Made by a program: the position numbers and the translations under genes. From positions 310,001 to 374,000 of the forward strand of contig NZ_CP007773.1 of the NCBI RefSeq assembly GCF_000816305.1: a stretch of 64,000 bases of DNA, read 5' to 3'. A model generated the notes under the pieces. That model ran no database searches. It saw nothing but the letters and a program-made list of their open reading frames with translations, and was not told the DNA's origin. This DNA comes from Campylobacter subantarcticus LMG 24377 (GTDB lineage: Bacteria; Campylobacterota; Campylobacteria; Campylobacterales; Campylobacteraceae). Numbering within the stretch: the first letter of the stretch is position 1; the number at the start of each line of letters is the position of its first letter. Of the stretch, positions 18,935-27,872 are shown piece by piece.

Positions 18935-19912
18935 ATGAGTTGTACAATTCATTTTTTAAATGTGAAAGATGGTGATTGCACTATTATACAACACGAAACA
19001 GAAAGAGTTAGTGTTATTGATATCTGTAATGGGAATGAAAAGCAAAAATATAATTTTTGTTCGGAAGCTAATTTTAATATGAGAGAGAATTCTATTAATC
19101 CTATTACATATCTAGAAAATTTAAATATAAAAAATATATTTAGATTTATACTAACACATCCTGACATGGATCATTTGGATGGTCTTGAAAATCTTTTTAC
19201 TAAATTTACGGTTGTAAATTTTTGGGATACAGGACACAAGAAAGATATGAGAGAATTCAAAAATAGTAAATATAAAGAAACAGACTGGGAGTATTATCTT
19301 AAGGTACGAAAAAGTTGTGAAAATCCTAAAGTTTTACAATATTATTTAGGTTGTGAATATGATTATTTTATGAAAGATGGATTAGAAATAATTTCTCCTA
19401 ATAAAATCCTAGAAAAAGAAATTTTAAATAGTAAAAATCCAAATTGGAATGAAATTTCTTATGTTATTTTACATACTATTTACGATAGAAAAATTTTATA
19501 TTGCGGAGATAGTGAAGATTTAGCTTGGAAATACATTTTAAATAATAAAGAATTGCATAAGAAAATAAAAGATATTGATATTTTAATAGCACCTCATCAT
19601 GGAAGAAAAACAGGTGGAGATAAAGAAAATATTTTTTTAAATGAATTGAATCCCAAATTAGTTTTATTTGGAAATACATCAGATTCAAAACATAAAAATT
19701 ATCAAGCATTTAATAATAGAAAAATTCCGATATTAACTAATAATGAAGCTGGTAATATCATTATGGAAATTAATAATAAAGAAATTTCTATAAAAACAGA
19801 AAATGATATTAATGGTATTATAACTGCTAAAAACTATAGTGATGGCGCCAAACGCATAAAAAAAATAAAAGAAAACTATAAAATAATATTTAAAGGTTTT
19901 AACTATGAATGA
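18935..19912 (+). CDS. ComEC/Rec2-like metallo-beta-lactamase fold hydrolase
   Basis: The 325-residue product has no signal peptide and is probably cytoplasmic. It has the MBL metal motif HPDMDH at residues 75-80, a GDSED motif near 190 and APHHGRK near 217. These are the landmarks of the ComEC-type MBL branch, some of whose members cleave DNA or cyclic nucleotides. The start has a strong AGAGGAGAAAG ribosome site. It overlaps the following membrane-protein gene by 8 bp, suggesting the two work together. Placement inside an R-M operon suggests an added defence function; the substrate is unknown. Confidence 0.8.
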   Translation: MSCTIHFLNVKDGDCTIIQHETERVSVIDICNGNEKQKYNFCSEANFNMRENSINPITYLENLNIKNIFRFILTHPDMDHLDGLENLFTKFTVVNFWDTGHKKDMREFKNSKYKETDWEYYLKVRKSCENPKVLQYYLGCEYDYFMKDGLEIISPNKILEKEILNSKNPNWNEISYVILHTIYDRKILYCGDSEDLAWKYILNNKELHKKIKDIDILIAPHHGRKTGGDKENIFLNELNPKLVLFGNTSDSKHKNYQAFNNRKIPILTNNEAGNIIMEINNKEISIKTENDINGIITAKNYSDGAKRIKKIKENYKIIFKGFNYE

Positions 19913-20483
19913 CTTTAAAAATTTTCTTGGCACATATAATATTTGTGCCAGATTTACACCTGGATTTCTATGTTTATTGAGTATATATATTTTACTTGGT
20001 TTTGATATTGAGAAATTAGAGACAAATAGTATTGCTTATATTAGTATATTTGTTATTTTATCGTCTATATTGGGATTTTTATCAGGTTCTATTGTGAAAA
20101 TAATAGAACAAAAAATATGGAAATATTGCGGGAATCCAACAATTAATTATTTAAAAAATAATGAAAAAGATTTGTATGAAAGAATAAGTGAAAAAATTAA
20201 AAATGATAAAGATATAATGACTTGTATTTTAAAAACTACAAGAGATGATACTAAGTTATTTTGGAAAAGTGTAAGCTATGGTTTTTTTAGAAATTCTATA
20301 CTTTTATCGCTATTACTTTTATATTTTTCATATAAAACTGATTATTTTTTATGGATTTTAGCTATTTGTGTTTTTATTATATTTACTACTTTCATAATGA
20401 GCAGGTATTATGCACAACAAGCTATAGAAAGTTATAAGGAAATTACGATGGAAAATGATATATGTCAAAATTTGCAAAAGTAA
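19905..20483 (+). CDS. Four-helix membrane protein paired with MBL hydrolase, unknown function
   Basis: The 192-residue product has two membrane-segment pairs, at about residues 14-33 and 42-64 and again at 128-143 and 146-166. A charged soluble loop of about 60 residues lies between them. The start YNICARFTPGF resembles the openings of other small membrane proteins I associate with defence cassettes, but I cannot name a family. It overlaps the MBL gene upstream by 8 bp and hsdS downstream by 22 bp. One hypothesis is a membrane-acting effector controlled by the MBL enzyme. Confidence 0.7.
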   Translation: MNDFKNFLGTYNICARFTPGFLCLLSIYILLGFDIEKLETNSIAYISIFVILSSILGFLSGSIVKIIEQKIWKYCGNPTINYLKNNEKDLYERISEKIKNDKDIMTCILKTTRDDTKLFWKSVSYGFFRNSILLSLLLLYFSYKTDYFLWILAICVFIIFTTFIMSRYYAQQAIESYKEITMENDICQNLQK

Positions 20484-21649
20484 AATTAAAAAATTGTGCA
20501 ACTTTTATAAATGGTATGGCTTTTAAACCTATTGATTGGGATGTAAAAGGCTTACCTATTGTTAGAATTCAAAATCTTACAGGAACAAATAAAAATTTTA
20601 ACTATTATTCTAAAGAATACAATCCTAAATTTGAAATTAATAATGGGGATTTGCTTATTTCTTGGTCTGCAAGTTTGGGTGTATTCATATGGAATAATAG
20701 CAAAGCTATTTTAAATCAACATATATTTAAAGTTGTATTTGACAAAATAGAAATTAATAAAAAATATTTTTATTTTTGTATTTTAGATATTTTAGAAGAG
20801 ATGAGTGAAAAAACTCATGGTTCTGCTATGAAACACATAACTAAACGAAATTTTGATAATATCGAAATCCCTCTGCCATCACTCAAAGAGCAAGAAAGGA
20901 TGGTGGGGGTTTTAGATGAGAGTTTTGCAAAGATAGATGAGAGTATAAAAATTTTAGAGCAAGATTTGCTCAATTTAGATGAGTTAATGCAAAGTGCCTT
21001 GCAAAAAGCTTTTAACCCTTTAAAAGATAATACTAAGGAAAACTACAAACTCCCACAAGGTTAGGAATGGAAAAGCTTAGGGGAAATTTGCGAAATTAAT
21101 CCTAGAAATAAAATTGATGATGAAATAAATGTATCTTTTGTATCTATGAATAAAATTTTAGATGGATATAGTAATGAATTTTCTTATGCAATCAAAAAAT
21201 GGAAAGATGTTAAAAATGGCTTTACACATTTTAAGCAAGGAGATGTTGGTTTGGCTAAAATTACTCCTTGTTTTGAAAATAAAAAGTCTGTGATTTTTGA
21301 TGACCTTGAAAATGGTGTTGGTGCTGGTACAACAGAATTACATGTTATTAGAGCAGTTGATAATGCTATATCTAAATTTTTATTGTGGTTTTTTAAAACA
21401 GAGAAATTTATTCAAAATGGTATTTTAAATATGACAGGTGCTACAGGACATAAAAGAATTCCTAAAGATTTTATTAAAAATTTACAAATCCCACTACCCC
21501 CACTCAAAGAACAAGAGCAAATCGCTTCACATTTAGATGAGCTTTCTTCTCATGTAAAAAATTTAAAGCAAAACTATCAAGCACAGATAAAAAATCTACA
21601 AGAGCTTAAAAAGTCCTTGCTAGATAAAGCTTTTCATGGAAGATTATAA
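20462..21649 (+). pseudogene. hsdS: Type I specificity subunit hsdS interrupted by one in-frame TAG
   Basis: HsdS recognises the target sequence through two target-recognition domains. The frame 20462-21649 encodes a full two-domain HsdS of about 395 codons, but codon 201 (21062-21064) is TAG. The context (LPQG, stop, EWKSLGEI) matches the usual LPQGWEWK start of the second domain, so a single TGG-to-TAG change explains it. The first fragment, about 200 residues, has domain 1 plus its helical spacer (PSLKEQERM...). The second could restart only at the ATG at 21146, losing about 28 residues of domain 2. N-terminal half-HsdS proteins can dimerise in some systems, so activity with an altered target is possible. 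Confidence 0.9.
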
Positions 21650-21650
21650 A

Positions 21651-21756
21651 TGTTAAAATTTTTATCAAATTTTAACATATGGTCTAGATATGTTAAAAAT
21701 TTTTGATTTTTTTAACATATTTTTTATAATGTTAAAAATTTTAAAAAATTTTAACA
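21651..21756 (+). promoter_or_regulatory. Three matching 27-bp palindromes upstream of fic, probable operator array
   Basis: Three copies of TGTTAAAA-N11-TTTTAACA lie at 21651-21677, 21691-21717 and 21730-21756. All are exactly 27 bp, with starts 40 and 39 bp apart, close to four helical turns. One flanking base on each side also matches. The last ends 12 bp before the fic start, covering the region where a ribosome site and promoter should lie. The array fits cooperative binding by a dimeric repressor, possibly Fic itself, which has a C-terminal winged helix. Confidence 0.85.
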
Positions 21757-21768
21757 TATGGAAAAATT

Positions 21769-22839
21769 ATGAAAGAATTCATACCACCAAAACTTCCTTT
21801 AGATATAGAATTAAATGCAAATATTTATGGTCTCATCATTAGGGCTTCGAGAAAATTAGCGGAGTTAAATGGACTTAGCAAAAGCATGCCTAATCCAAAT
21901 ATATTAATCAATGCTTTGATCTTGCAAGAAGCTAAAGATTCTAGCGAGATAGAAAATATTATTACCACTCACGATGAACTTTTTTTATCTCAAATCGATG
22001 AAAGTAAACTTACAAGAGCGGCAAAAGAAGTGAAAGACTATGAAAATGCTTTAAAAAAAGGATATGAGCTTTTAAAAAAAGAGCAATTATTAAGAAATGC
22101 ACATATTTTAGAAATTCAAAAAAGACTAGAAAGAAATAATGCAGGTTTTAGAAAACAAAGCGGAACTACACTGATAAATCCTACCACAGGAGAAATCAAA
22201 CGCACGCCCCCGCAAAATCCTAGTGACATACAAGAACTTATGGGAAATTTGGAGCGATACATCAACGATGATACTTTAGATGAACTTGATTTTTTGGTAA
22301 AAATGGCAATCATTCATTATCAGTTTGAAAGCATACATCCATTTTACGATGGTAATGGTAGAACAGGCAGGATTATCAATATACTTTATTTGGTTTATAA
22401 AGGCTTGCTTGATTTGCCTATCTTGTATTTAAGCGCTTATATAGTAAATAACAAAGAAGAGTATTATAATCTTTTACAAAATGTACGTGATGAAGGTGCA
22501 ATTTTGGAATGGATAAAATACATACTCAAAGGTGTAGAGCAAACTGCTATAAAAACGATAAAAACCATTACTATAATAGAAAAAATGATGTCTAATGTAG
22601 GTGAAATTTTGCAAAATAAAACGAATTTTTACAGCAAAGACTTTGTGGAGCTTTTGTTTTCTCATCCTTATACAAAGATAGACTTTTTGATAAATAAATT
22701 AGATATTTCTAGGCAAAGTGCTTCAAAATACCTTAAAATTTGTGAAAATTTAGGGGTGCTAGAGTGCATTAAAATGGGTAGAAATAATTATTATATTAAT
22801 ATAGAGCTTTTAAGACTTTTTAGAAAGGGAATTTTTTAA
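21769..22839 (+). CDS. Fic-domain AMP-transferase with N-terminal inhibitory helix and C-terminal winged helix
   Basis: Fic enzymes usually transfer AMP to target proteins. The 356-residue product has the intact active-site motif HPFYDGNGRTGR at 190-201. An N-terminal inhibitory motif SSEIEN at 58-63 fits (S/T)xxxE(G/N), marking a class II self-inhibited Fic. The last 70 residues (about 285-350) form a winged-helix domain (FLINKLDISRQSASKYLKIC), suggesting DNA binding and autoregulation through the palindromes in front. It sits directly before hsdM with no gap. C. jejuni type I loci also carry linked extra genes here. Its target is unknown. Confidence 0.92.
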   Translation: MKEFIPPKLPLDIELNANIYGLIIRASRKLAELNGLSKSMPNPNILINALILQEAKDSSEIENIITTHDELFLSQIDESKLTRAAKEVKDYENALKKGYELLKKEQLLRNAHILEIQKRLERNNAGFRKQSGTTLINPTTGEIKRTPPQNPSDIQELMGNLERYINDDTLDELDFLVKMAIIHYQFESIHPFYDGNGRTGRIINILYLVYKGLLDLPILYLSAYIVNNKEEYYNLLQNVRDEGAILEWIKYILKGVEQTAIKTIKTITIIEKMMSNVGEILQNKTNFYSKDFVELLFSHPYTKIDFLINKLDISRQSASKYLKICENLGVLECIKMGRNNYYINIELLRLFRKGIF

Positions 22840-24333
22840 ATGCAAAGTAAAATCGATAAAATCACAGATATTCTAAGAAGAGATGATGGCATAAGCGGTG
22901 CTATGCATTATAGTGAGCAGATTAGTTGGGTGCTTTTTTTGAAATTTTTAGATGATTATGAAGAAGAGTTAAAGTTAGAAGCTGAGCTAGATGAAAAGCC
23001 TTATAAGGCTATTTTGCAAGAAAAATTCAGTTGGAGAGCTTGGGCAGCACCTAAAACAAGTGAAGGAAAGCTTGATGTAAAAAATGCTTTAAGTGGAAGC
23101 GATTTGCTAAGCTTTGTGAATGATGAGCTTTTTCCATACCTAAAAAGTTTTAAAGATAATGAAAATTTCAAAAGCATAGAGTATAAGATAGGCGGAATTT
23201 TTGAATTTATAGACAACCGCATAGCTAATGGCCATACTTTAAGAGAAGTTATAAATTTAGTCGATGAGCTAAGTTTTAGCAAAGAAAGTGATGTATTTGC
23301 TTTAGGTGAGGTTTATGAAAAGCTTTTAAAAGACATGGGAAGCGATGGGGGAAATAGTGGGGAGTTTTATACCCCAAGACCTTTGGTTAGAGCCATGGTG
23401 GAGGTGCTAGACCCTAAAGCAAAAGAGAGAATTAATGATCCTGCGTGTGGGAGTTGTGGGTTTTTAGTAGAGAGTTTTTTGCATATTCTTTATGAAGATA
23501 GGGAAAAAAAGAAAAAAGCAAATTTAAGTGTGGAAGAACTTGAATTTTTACAAAATGATGCCTTGTTTGGTAAAGAAAAAACTCCGCTAAGTTATGCAAT
23601 GGGTGTGATGAATATGATCTTACATGAGGTTAAGTCCCCAAATATCATCAAAACCAATACTCTAAATAAAAAAATCACAGACATAACTGAAAATGAAAAA
23701 TACGAAGTGATTTTGGCAAATCCTCCTTTTGGTGGTAAAGAAAAAGATCAAATTCAAAATAACTTTCCTGTAAAATCAAATGCTACCGAGCTTTTGTTTT
23801 TACAGCATATTTTAAAGTCTTTGAAAAACAATGGAAGGTGTGCCATAGTAGTGCCTGAAGGAGTGCTTTTTCAAAATTCAAATGCCTTTGTGAGTGTAAA
23901 AAAAGACTTGCTAGAAAATTTTAATCTTGAATGTGTTTTAAGCTTGCCAAGTGGGGTGTTTTTGCCTTATAGTGCGGTAAAAACTAATGTGCTTTTTTTC
24001 TCTAAAGGACAAAGAAGCATTTGTGGTGAAAATGATGAAAGTGTATATTACTATGAGCTTGTGCCTCCTTTTAAATTGACCAAAAACAAACCTTTAGAAT
24101 ACACGCATTTGCAAGAATTTTTAAAATGTTATAAAGAAAGAAAAATCACGGCTAATTCTTATTTGGTAAGTAAAAAAGAACTTGAAGAAAGAAATTATGA
24201 TTTAAGTGCTAAAAACCCAAACGTAAAAGAAGAAAAAACTTTGCGTGAAGTAGAGGAAATTTTAAGCGAGTTAGAGCAAAATCAAAAACAAGCAAAAATG
24301 CTTTTTGAAAAAATTCAAAAAGCACTTGTTTAA
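22840..24333 (+). CDS. hsdM: Type I DNA methyltransferase M subunit (N6-adenine)
   Basis: HsdM methylates adenine in the sequence chosen by HsdS. The 497-residue product has an N-terminal helical HsdM domain, the AdoMet site FYTPRPLV followed by DPACGSCGF (residues 200-208), and catalytic motif NPPF at 294-297. Length is normal and no break is seen. It begins directly after the fic stop. Its last 4 bp overlap the convergent moeA gene. With hsdS interrupted upstream, methylation may be lost or changed even though hsdM is intact. Confidence 0.96.
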   Translation: MQSKIDKITDILRRDDGISGAMHYSEQISWVLFLKFLDDYEEELKLEAELDEKPYKAILQEKFSWRAWAAPKTSEGKLDVKNALSGSDLLSFVNDELFPYLKSFKDNENFKSIEYKIGGIFEFIDNRIANGHTLREVINLVDELSFSKESDVFALGEVYEKLLKDMGSDGGNSGEFYTPRPLVRAMVEVLDPKAKERINDPACGSCGFLVESFLHILYEDREKKKKANLSVEELEFLQNDALFGKEKTPLSYAMGVMNMILHEVKSPNIIKTNTLNKKITDITENEKYEVILANPPFGGKEKDQIQNNFPVKSNATELLFLQHILKSLKNNGRCAIVVPEGVLFQNSNAFVSVKKDLLENFNLECVLSLPSGVFLPYSAVKTNVLFFSKGQRSICGENDESVYYYELVPPFKLTKNKPLEYTHLQEFLKCYKERKITANSYLVSKKELEERNYDLSAKNPNVKEEKTLREVEEILSELEQNQKQAKMLFEKIQKALV

Positions 24334-25508
24334 GGCATAAAAATTATATTAACCAAATCATTTTCTTTTATATCATCATGTGCTATCATAAGTGCAGCTT
24401 TATGGTTAAGGTTGTTGATGATGGCACTTGAGCCTTGCTTTTTGTTTAAATTGGCATAAATTTTTCCATCTTTAAATTCTACATTACAAGCTACAAATTC
24501 TAAATGCGAACTTTTTTTCTTATAGTCAGTATTTGCAAATGCTTTAAATACATAGTCTTTTTCTTGTAAAAGCCAAGCATTTAAAAGTTCTCTTACATAT
24601 AAGTTAAACATTACCATAGCCGAGTATGGAAAACCCGGTAGAGCAAAGATAAATTTATCTTCAAATTTGGCTATTTTGATGTGTTTGCCAGGTTTTACAT
24701 CGACTTTGTCTATGATGACTTCATACTCTTTAACAGCTTGTTTTAAAAAGTCAAAATCCCCCATGGAAACCCCACCGGTGGTAACTAAAATATCACATGC
24801 ATTAAGTGCTTGTTTTAAAACACTTGGGGTTTTTTGCATATCATCTTTTAAAAGTGGAAAAATTCTAGCTTCAGCACCAAGCTTTTTCGCCATATTAGCT
24901 ATGGCTATATGGTTTGATGAGCGAATTTGTGCAGGGTGTTCTAAGCTTTCGCCTAAGTCTTTGATCTCACTTCCACTGCTTAACACGCCTATGATAGGTT
25001 TAGCAAAAACGCAAATATGAAAGTATCCAAGCTCGGCTAAAAGTGCTATCTCGCTATAGCCTAGTTTTGTGCCTTTAGTGAGTAAAATTTCACCCTCGGT
25101 GTAACTCTCACCCACCTTTCTCACAGCAAAGCCTTGAGGGACTTTTTCTTTGATGTAAACCACACCGTTTTTAACTTCTACTTTTTCCACGGGTACTAAG
25201 GTATCACAACCCTCACTCATTAAAGAACCTGTAAAGGTTTTAACACATTCTTTGCTTTGTATTTTAAAGCTTGGAAAAACTCCCGCAGGTACTTCGCCTA
25301 TGATAGACAAAGGCTCATCTTGCTCGCTAAATTTGATCGCATAGCCATCCATAGAAGCTGTGGGAAATTGAGGGTTATTGGTAGAAGCTTTGATGTCTAT
25401 GGCTAAAATTCTATCTAAGCACTGTGTTAAGGCGATGTTTTCTATCTTTTCGTATGCTTTTATATGCGAATGAAGTATATTTAAACTTTGATTATAAGAA
25501 GTTAGCAT
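24330..25508 (-). CDS. moeA: Molybdopterin molybdenumtransferase
   Basis: MoeA inserts molybdate (or tungstate) into adenylylated molybdopterin, the last step of cofactor synthesis. The 392-residue product shows the family landmarks PxxxxSxMDGYA near the N-terminus, TGGVSMGDFD at about 250 and a late LPGFPYSAMV segment. It is the last gene of cueO-moaD-moaE-moeA, spaced by one to ten bases from its neighbours. In C. jejuni this gene is one of two moeA copies and lies beside the formate dehydrogenase locus, the likely client here. Confidence 0.94.
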   Translation of the reverse strand: MLTSYNQSLNILHSHIKAYEKIENIALTQCLDRILAIDIKASTNNPQFPTASMDGYAIKFSEQDEPLSIIGEVPAGVFPSFKIQSKECVKTFTGSLMSEGCDTLVPVEKVEVKNGVVYIKEKVPQGFAVRKVGESYTEGEILLTKGTKLGYSEIALLAELGYFHICVFAKPIIGVLSSGSEIKDLGESLEHPAQIRSSNHIAIANMAKKLGAEARIFPLLKDDMQKTPSVLKQALNACDILVTTGGVSMGDFDFLKQAVKEYEVIIDKVDVKPGKHIKIAKFEDKFIFALPGFPYSAMVMFNLYVRELLNAWLLQEKDYVFKAFANTDYKKKSSHLEFVACNVEFKDGKIYANLNKKQGSSAIINNLNHKAALMIAHDDIKENDLVNIIFMP

Positions 25509-25509
25509 T

Positions 25510-25956
25510 TTAGTCCTTAGTGCTTAAAATTCCTGCTCCTTGAAGTTTCAAAGAGCGTTCTTTAGCATAAATTTTTTCACCATTGATGATATCATATTTC
25601 CATATAGGCGCACTTGCTTTAAAATCTTCTACAAAATCGTTAATCAGCTTAAGTCCTAGTTTTCTTTGTTTGCTTAAAACCCCAGCAAAATAAGAACTCT
25701 CATGTACTTTTACCTCGCCGATAGAGTGAGCAAACATCAAGCTTACGTTTTCATTTGCAAGTTTTTGACACCATTTTTCAAACCAAGTTTTCAATAAAGG
25801 CTCATATATATCAAAGCTTAAAGCCTCGATTCCATCTTCAGCTCTCACTATACCGCAAAATGTGATCAAAGCTCCGCAGTTTTTGTCTTTAGCGTATTCA
25901 TACCATCTAGCGTAAATGCTAGGAATTTCCAAAGATCCTTGATGTAATTCAAACAT
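25510..25956 (-). CDS. moaE: Molybdopterin synthase large subunit
   Basis: MoaE, with MoaD, adds dithiolene sulfur to precursor Z. The 148-residue product has the family segments GALITFCGIVR near residue 34 and FAHSIGEVKVHESS near 95. It also has KRKLGLKLINDFVEDFK-like and PIWKYDIING sequence, including the active-site lysines. It follows moaD after three bases and precedes moeA after one. Confidence 0.95.
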   Translation of the reverse strand: MFELHQGSLEIPSIYARWYEYAKDKNCGALITFCGIVRAEDGIEALSFDIYEPLLKTWFEKWCQKLANENVSLMFAHSIGEVKVHESSYFAGVLSKQRKLGLKLINDFVEDFKASAPIWKYDIINGEKIYAKERSLKLQGAGILSTKD

Positions 25957-25959
25957 AAC

Positions 25960-26181
25960 TTATCCTCCACAAACCGGCGGAAGCAAGCAGATTTTATCCC
26001 CATCTTTTAGGGTGGTTTCATCATCAAAAACCATTTCATCATTTAAAGCAACTGCGCAAAGCTCAAGCCATTCTTTTAAGCTTTCATCTTGCCCTAAAAT
26101 CACTTTTAATTCTTTTAAGCTTTTTACTTCTAGTTCTAAACTTTCTTTGTTGATTGGCCCTAGAAATTCAACTTTTACCAT
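25960..26181 (-). CDS. moaD: Molybdopterin synthase small subunit
   Basis: The 73-residue ubiquitin-like sulfur carrier ends in the required Gly-Gly (LLPPVCGG), the site of thiocarboxylation. It lies ten bases after cueO and three before moaE on the same strand, so it belongs to a four-gene operon. Confidence 0.95.
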   Translation of the reverse strand: MVKVEFLGPINKESLELEVKSLKELKVILGQDESLKEWLELCAVALNDEMVFDDETTLKDGDKICLLPPVCGG

Positions 26182-26191
26182 TTTTTTACCT

Positions 26192-27736
26192 TTATTCTTT
26201 GATTTTTAAAATTCCCATCATTCCAAGATCTTCGTGTTCTAAAATGTGACAGTGAAACATTCTAATGCCGGTGAAATTTTGGCTCATTCTTAGTCTTAGT
26301 TCTTCACCAGGTCTTACATTGATTGTATCTTGCAATGCTCTGAATTTTGTTTTTGTTATTTTACCTTTAAATTGAGAAGAAATGAGTTCAAATTGTGTTC
26401 CATGTATATGGAAAGGATGATCCATGTGTGAAGAGTTTTTTACCACCCACTCTTCTACCTCGTTTAATTTTGAAGTCAAATCTGTTCTATTCATATCAAA
26501 TGTTTTACCATTAATCAAAAACATAGAGGCAAGACTTTGTTTGATTTCTTCTTCGCTTTTGTTGCTAATGCCGTGCATTTGCATATGGTCTTCACTCATG
26601 ATTACTTCTTTAAAGCTTGTAGCTTCTTTTAAAGGTGGAAATTCGCGTAGTTTTTCAGGTATGCTTTCTAAAGTTTTTTCCACTTTAAGATCAGCTAGTG
26701 CGAGTGTGTAAGGTTTTTCTTCAACAAGCATTTTATCGCGGTTATAGTAGGTGCTTTCAAGTTTAAAATCACCCTTGCTTGCTTGGATTAGTACTTCCAC
26801 TCTTGAAGCAGGACTTAAAAACAACTCATCTAATTCAACACCTTTTTCTATAAGTCCCCCATCAGTTCCCACTAAAATAAATTTAGCACCTTGAATGCGT
26901 AAATTTAAATACCTTGCCGCGCAAAAATTATAAATACGAATTCTTTGAGCTTTATCAAGTGTTATTTTTGGTTTTAATTGTCCATTGATTAAGACTAAAT
27001 TTCCTTCTCTACCATTAAGCCAGTCAAATAAATTATTATCAGGAATTTGTGCGTTTTTATCCAAGCGTAGGTCGCTAATCACCCAGTCTTGTTCTTGCAA
27101 ATGTGACAATGCATCTTTTTTAGCTTTTACTACAAATACCCCTGCTAAGCCTTTATAAACTTGTTTTGCTGTAGTGTAGTGTGGGTGCGGATGGTACCAG
27201 TATGTTCCTGCTGAATTTTCTCCAAGTTTGAAACGGTAAATCTTTTCTCGACCAGGCATGATAGGATCATGTGGGTTGCCATCTTGTTCGGGTGGTATAT
27301 CAAGCCCATGCCAGTGGATGGTTGTTGGCTCTTTTAGATTGTTTTTTACTAAAATTTCAACCGTATCACCCTCATAAACTTCGATTTTAGGCCCTGGTAT
27401 GGAGCCATTATAGGTAAAGCATTGGGTTTTTTTACCTTTGACAAGCTCTATTTGGCTTTCTTTGATTTCTATGCTAGATCTAAAGAAATTTTTCTTTGTG
27501 CTTGTATTTTTTAAAAGTTTTAAATTTGCCAATGCTTCTTTACTAGGAAAGTCTTTTATATCGAGTAGTTGAATGTTTGGATCTTCTAGTTTGATAAAAG
27601 AAGTATCGATCTTGTGGGTTTTTTTTGCTGTATGATGTGAATGCATATCATGGTGAGAGTGATCGCTCATTGCATAGGCACTGCTAATACTTGCTAAACC
27701 TAAAGCATTCCATTTTAAAAATAATCTTCTATTCAT
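26192..27736 (-). CDS. cueO: Periplasmic multicopper oxidase
   Basis: CueO-type enzymes oxidise Cu(I) in the periplasm and protect against copper. The 514-residue product has a twin-arginine signal (NRRLFLKW) and a His-rich patch at about residues 25-40. All four copper motifs are present: HWHGLDIPPEQDG, YHPHPHYTT, HPFHIHGTQF and FHCHILEHEDLGMMG. The C. jejuni homologue (Cj1516) likewise leads the moaD-moaE-moeA genes. Start at 27736, with an AAGGT-like ribosome site upstream. Confidence 0.94.
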   Translation of the reverse strand: MNRRLFLKWNALGLASISSAYAMSDHSHHDMHSHHTAKKTHKIDTSFIKLEDPNIQLLDIKDFPSKEALANLKLLKNTSTKKNFFRSSIEIKESQIELVKGKKTQCFTYNGSIPGPKIEVYEGDTVEILVKNNLKEPTTIHWHGLDIPPEQDGNPHDPIMPGREKIYRFKLGENSAGTYWYHPHPHYTTAKQVYKGLAGVFVVKAKKDALSHLQEQDWVISDLRLDKNAQIPDNNLFDWLNGREGNLVLINGQLKPKITLDKAQRIRIYNFCAARYLNLRIQGAKFILVGTDGGLIEKGVELDELFLSPASRVEVLIQASKGDFKLESTYYNRDKMLVEEKPYTLALADLKVEKTLESIPEKLREFPPLKEATSFKEVIMSEDHMQMHGISNKSEEEIKQSLASMFLINGKTFDMNRTDLTSKLNEVEEWVVKNSSHMDHPFHIHGTQFELISSQFKGKITKTKFRALQDTINVRPGEELRLRMSQNFTGIRMFHCHILEHEDLGMMGILKIKE

Positions 27737-27820
27737 TAAATTTTACCTTAAATAATTTTTGGGTTTAGATTTTGATTATAGCTATTGTTTGATTAATGAT
27801 TGTAAATTGTAAAAACTAGA

Positions 27821-27826
27821 TATAAT
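27821..27826 (+). promoter_or_regulatory. -10 box for nspC
   Basis: TATAAT lies 47 bp before the nspC ATG, and an AAGGAA ribosome site follows. The 136-bp gap between the divergent cueO and nspC genes should also hold the cueO promoter, for which no good copper-regulator palindrome is obvious. Confidence 0.5.
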
Positions 27827-27872
27827 TTTATATAAAATTGATGTGTAAATTTAATTATATTAAGGAAAAACA

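Noticed and set aside
21651-21756. Three palindromic units as a CRISPR or mobile-element end
   Set aside because: There are only three units, each an inverted repeat with an AT-rich spacer and directly before a start codon; no transposase is near. Operators fit better.
13826-24333. Prophage or integrative element
   Set aside because: No integrase, phage structural genes, flanking direct repeats or tRNA target were found at the edges.
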